Assembly (NCBI GenBank): GCA_949126835.1
Contig: OX421494.1
Location: 992,001-1,056,000, forward strand
Direction of reading: 5' to 3'
DNA: 64,000 bases
DNA from: Anisus vortex
Lineage: Eukaryota > Mollusca > Gastropoda > Planorbidae
In this document: in pieces, positions 55,226 to 61,369 of the stretch
Position numbering within the stretch: position 1 is the stretch's first letter
Layout: each line of letters begins with the position of its first letter
Translations under genes and position numbers: made by a program
Notes under the pieces: generated by a model
The model's input: only the letters and a program-made list of their open reading frames with translations
Databases searched by the model: none
Told to the model about the DNA's origin: nothing

Positions 55226-58200
55226 GTCGTGACTCGTGACCATAACCAAACACCGCCTATTCTGCATGAGTAGATATCACTGATCTATAGAGATTGCCAA
55301 GTGTAGGACCTATATATTTAGAGACTGTCACCATTTACCTATACATCTGGACTGCTCTCCAGTCCAAGTACTATTTTCTAGACATGTTCGATTAGTTTCT
55401 CCTTCCAGATAGTAGTCTTCATTGCAGCCAATGGTACACGTTGACCCATAGACGTTCTCGTGGGAACAGGAAACATTGGAGAAGTCGGTAGTCAGCTGAT
55501 TGGAGCTGCATTTGACGACTGTTGTAATAGACGATTGGTCATTACATAATTAAATATATATGCATACATAATTAGAGAGAGAGGGAGTAGCATGTAAATC
55601 TGAGATCTAATTGCATCTACTTGTATTTGATTAAGAGATCTAGTTGTATCTAACATTTAGTTGTATCAAAATCTGAGATTTAGTTGTATCTGAATCTGAG
55701 ATTTAGCTGTATCTGAGATTTTGCTGTATCAGAATCTTAGATTTAGTTGTATCTGAATCTCAGATTTATTTGTATCTGAATCTGAGATTTAGCAATATCT
55801 GAATCTGATATTTAGCAGTATCTGAATCAGATATTTAGCAGTATCTGGATCTGAGATTTAGTAACTGTATCTGGATCTGAGATTTAGTAACTGTATCAGA
55901 ATCTGAGATTTAGCCGTATCTGAATCTGAGATTAACAGTATCTGAATATGATATTTAGTAACTGTATCTGAATCGGAGATTTAGCAGTATCTGAATCGTG
56001 TAGCTATAGTGCATTATTTAGTTTATTTACCTTGTACATAAACAGTCAGGTAACACGTTGCTTTATTGCCACTCGTGTCCACTCCAGTAAATGTAACGTG
56101 ATGGACCCCAACATCCATCAGTGTACCGGAAATGGGCTCGCTGGTCACAAGCACAGGCTCGTTGGAGTTGTCACTGGATGCAGGCATTGACCATTCCACC
56201 ACTACGGGCTCATTCAAGGGTCCAGCGTTGACCACCATTTGGGACATGCACTTTAGTCGAGGTGGCATCACATCTAAATATAGGGCGTTTGCAATCACGT
56301 GACAAAAAGCACGGTATTTTTTATTCTTTTTTGTAATGGTGTACAATGGCCGCTGTATTAATATAGTTTCATATAGGCACGAGCTTTTTTTTATTGATAT
56401 TTTGTGTTTAAAATGATGATTAATGTACTAATATGGATTTTATTAATTCTATATTAGATTAATAGACCTATCACAAGAAGATTCTTACATTAAAAATTTT
56501 ATATTACTATTGAACGATTAGGCCTACAATGAAAATAACGAATGACTCCAATAATTCACTTCAATAAATCCATTCAAATGCAACACTTACCGGCCAGATA
56601 TTAAGATGACGAATCGAGCTTAAAATGTTGAAATTCGTTGAAAAAATACCATGTCAGTCTTTCTCTTGTACTAGTAAGATGATCTACGACGATTTATCTA
56701 ATGATTTGTGCATAGGATAGCCAATGTTCACATGTGAATTTGGCATGATAAAGAAGTACTTCACCATTTTTGTACACCAAGTGGCTTCTATTTACACAAA
56801 TACGTCACTAAAAAAACCTAAGACACGCCCATTGCGAACGCTCTATAAGGATATGCAATAGGAGCAGCATTTTAATTAGGTCAATCTCTATGCTTGAGCG
56901 TTTCTACTGAGCAAATTGTAATTGAAAACATTCTATTATTCTAATTGAACACACTTGAATTCCGCACATTCCTATTCATAGACGTCTCCTCTTCTACCGT
57001 ACCAAAGATCGGCAACCTGCGGCACGCATGCCAAAATTGGCACGCAGAGCTTTTTTCAATGGCAAGCGGACAACCCCCTAAAACGCAATTCAAGTCTACT
57101 CTGCAAGAAATGGATTGCTAGAGAATTATGAATTTTTAGGCAGTTGGCAGTTGGCACGCTAGTTAGAATTCCTACAGTGACACACTTTTACCGAAAATTC
57201 GCCGCCCCCTGTTGCCTGTTCTATACCTTACAGCCCAACCGCATGATCAGTGAATTGGCAGCACTGAACGTTGGCACACACAATTTTAACAAACGTTATC
57301 AAAGAAAATTTTAGTAAAGGGGAACCGCAAGAACGAGAACTCTCTTCAGTTGTATACTTTTGGTAAATCAAAGGGGGTTTACTCTCTCCAGTTTTTTACA
57401 ATTTGTAACTAAACTAAGAGACGGACAAAAGACTTTACAGTTTACAGTAAAGAGAAATAATAACAAGACAGAACCATGTAATTTGATGTATACCAACATT
57501 TAACTAGGCATCAACATTAAAGATACACTTTCTGTCTGTCTTAAATTATTTAACTAGGCATCAACATTAAAGATACACTTTCTATCTGCCTTAAATTAAA
57601 CTAAAATATATTCCTAATTTAACAAATATAAGGAGTCAGAATTGACCTTCGTTGGGTTGTCTGGTCAAAAAATATTAAAATGCCAACCTTGGCAAGTTCC
57701 AGGAAACGTCCACTGTCCACTGCCCTGGCACTCCACTGTCGTTGACCCTTGCAGAACGTATCCAGGTAAGAGGCAGTAGACATTACATTGAGTTCCATAG
57801 CTGAGACTGCCACAGTTCACTCGGCCGTTAGGTACATGTGGAGGCTGACCACAGGCAATAGCTGGGCATGGCAGAAGAACAATGTTAATTAGAGAAATTG
57901 TCTTTAGATATCTTTGGATGAAATTTTATATCATGTAAGTAGGCCTACATAATAATATGATAATCATGTATCATAAACATAGGCTGCACGTGTACTTGAT
58001 TATGTTTCATACACATACAGGTGTATACGATAAACTTTTACATTTTATCTTTTCTTATATATTACAGACGCTCCTTCTATAAAAAAAGATTTTTGCGTCC
58101 TACGCTCATCTGGTGGTCTGAGTCTAGTCATGCATTTTGATTCGTGTTTTAAATGATGTTAAGTTACTGGTTTTCCTGTGTTTTTTTTTTCAGGCAGCCC

Positions 58201-61200
58201 TTTTTATGCCCAGATGCCACTTGGGAAGAAAGTGTACTTATATATGCATTTGTACTCGCATAAGGGATAAGAAAAGTGTTATTGTCATTGTGTTTATCTG
58301 AGCATTGTAACAGATTGTTATTATGTTATATTCATATTTTTGCTGTGAAATGTGTTTTTAATACAGGTCATGTGCCATCGTTTCAAATTTGTATCTGTAC
58401 AGTGTGGGTCATATTAAATGAAGAAAATTAATTACGATGAGAATCACGTGACAGAGTGTACCATCTACCCACACCCACTGATATATATATATAAGTATAT
58501 GAAGTTTTCATACACTTTCAAGTATCCTTATTGACAAGTCCTTATTAGGCGTGACCTTTTCAAATAGAAATGATCATGAACTCTATTTTAAAATTAATAA
58601 ACAAAAAAGCAGGCTTTGGCTGGTGTTTGGCAATTGATTTCAACCTCGTCGGCCCGTTCTAGTCTTTTAGAATTATACAAAGGATAAGCTTACAAGATTA
58701 GTTATGAGGAATCCGTTTTTAACATCAAAAGTGAGTAGGCGATAATTAATACTCAAGTGTTAGTCGCGTAAGGTTAAATATATATTTGTTTACAAAATAT
58801 ATTAGTCAAGAGTTACGTGCTTGGTAATTAAAAAACACAATGCGGAGATGCATAAAAAAAAAAACACGAAATTTTTTAGCATCAAGCAAATAGTTTGGGA
58901 TTATAAATGGGCCTAGGTGATTCTTCAAATCTGACATTCACAATCCATCGTTTTCTTTTGTCGCCATCTTTTGGAAATGAAATAAAAAAAACTATTATTT
59001 ACATATTTTCGTACAACCAGTAACGTAGCACACAATCATGTTTCGAAGTAAATGATCGAATAAGACCGGAAATGTATTTTTAACGACCTTTTATGCATGC
59101 ATATTTGTTAAGACTTGTCAATAGGCGAGTAATAGGAATAAACTATCTATAATTAGAACCAAGCTTTGAGATAGAAAGGAAATTATACACTGACCTATAA
59201 AAGGAACAGTAAAGTCATACACACTTGAAATGTATTTACAGGTCAGTGTTTAGGTAATATAACTTTAGAGGTGAAAGCATAAAACAATGGAAAGGAGGTG
59301 GGGGGCACGTTTTGCATCAAGAAAAGGCCCTATTGTTTCCGAGCCGAATCCATTCTTTTTATATTTGAATAAGTAGGCTGCGTTATATGGCCACCAAAGG
59401 CGCTTAGTATATTATTAAAATTAAGACTAAAATGAAGACTGTAACAAGGAGATCATTCTGTCTTGATCGAAATATAAGATGGTCACTCTTATCTTATCTT
59501 GTGACCTCCAAATTCAAAACAACTGACCTGAGCAAGTGGGTTTACCAGAGCTCCAGCCAGATTTCTCGCATGTTGTGATCATCGAACCCAGCAGTCTGTA
59601 GCCAAACTGGCAACTGTAATGGCATGTGCTGCCAAAGATATTATCTTCCGAACATCTGATGTAGCCATTGGGCAAGTAGTAGGTCCACCAGTTGCTACAT
59701 CTGCGAACTGGACATTAACATATTTTTATTGTGCCAGTTATACGGCAAATACTGCTAACAAAAATAATGTTTCAATCGTAATGTTATAAACAATACACTT
59801 TTTGTAAACGCCGGTGTTGTCGCATAGATTGGTTTTGTAGTATAGACTGGTGTTGTAGTATAGACTATTACTCTGTTACAGTTAAAACCTCTGACCTTTG
59901 ACATGAATTTCAAAACTACAAGAGCTTGTTCTGCTGTATTTGTCTTTAACTATGTACGTCATTCTGTGGAGGCCTTCATTAAAAGTTGTGCCCGGAGGAT
60001 GGCCTTGAGTTCGGATGATTCTGTTCAAGGAACACACAAAGACACGTATTAACACTGTATGAACCCAAACTAACAAACCAACAAAAAACTTAAAACAACT
60101 TAGACATCTGTAGACTACTAATTACGTATGGGATTGCTATGGAAGCCATTTTCAAATTAAACAGAGAGAGAGAGAGAGATGGAGAGAGAGAGAGAGAGAT
60201 GGAGAGAGAGAGAGAGAGAGATGGAGTACACGTATACTTACAACCAACAGCAATATTACATGGGTGCCCAGAGGGGAGCAACAACTTCCGTAAGGAGCCT
60301 TTACACGACAGTATGCAACTAAGTAGCATTGCATAACATTAAAAGGATCTCTCTCTTTCTCTCATGCTATCTCTCTTTTCCCCCCTCTCTTAGATAAATC
60401 AAAATGAAAATAAATCTATCTTTTTTTTCCAGAGAAAAATCTGCACCCCGGGCAACCGCCCATGGTGCTGGAACCTTGAGCCGGCCCTGTTCTCTAGTTA
60501 CAAACTACGTCTAGCCTTTGGTCCCCACAAAACACACACACAGGGCTTTGTTACGGCTACTTACTCTGGTGATACCCCATGGGCCGTGACTCTATCCCAC
60601 GTGACCACTTTACTTCTGCGTCCACGGTCCGTGTAGACTTCACTGGACACACGAGGGCAAGTGATGGTTGGTTCAGCCGGTAGGTCTACACAATAGAAAT
60701 CATGTTGGGTGGAGGGTGAAATGTAAATAGTTGAAGACTATGAGTGGTATAATTGACGAAAGAAGAAAACTAGTTGATAAGTATATGATAACTGATATGA
60801 ACTTGTGTCATATAGTCAAAGGAACAACGATATCTAGTTGAAATTAAACTATATGAGAACGACTCTTGGGTGTCAAGTTTCCAATTCAACCGTTTCATTT
60901 TACACCAATCTGTGATTGGTTTTCTTACATTAAAAATATAACCGCGTGGACAGACTGATTGGTTGGATAGCTTTATAATGCTTTCTATGATTAAGTTGAT
61001 ATTATTGAGTTATAATAGTACATTGTGACAACTGTGTGTTAGGGATGAACTTACTAGGGCGACACCTAAACAAACATATAAATGTTGCCTTGCCATGGAT
61101 ATCAGTGAAAGTTCTTTTCAGCCACGACATAAATTTACTTTTACGTTTTGGCCTATCAAGAAATGTTTCATTTCTACCTCGTTGAAAAACTGTGAAGATA

Positions 61201-61287
61201 GAAAATAAATCTTTGAAATAAACTAAGGCTGGTTTAGAATAATGTTTCATAAATAAATAATCCATGTATACGACTATATCATATAAA

Positions 61288-61369
<82 letters not shown>

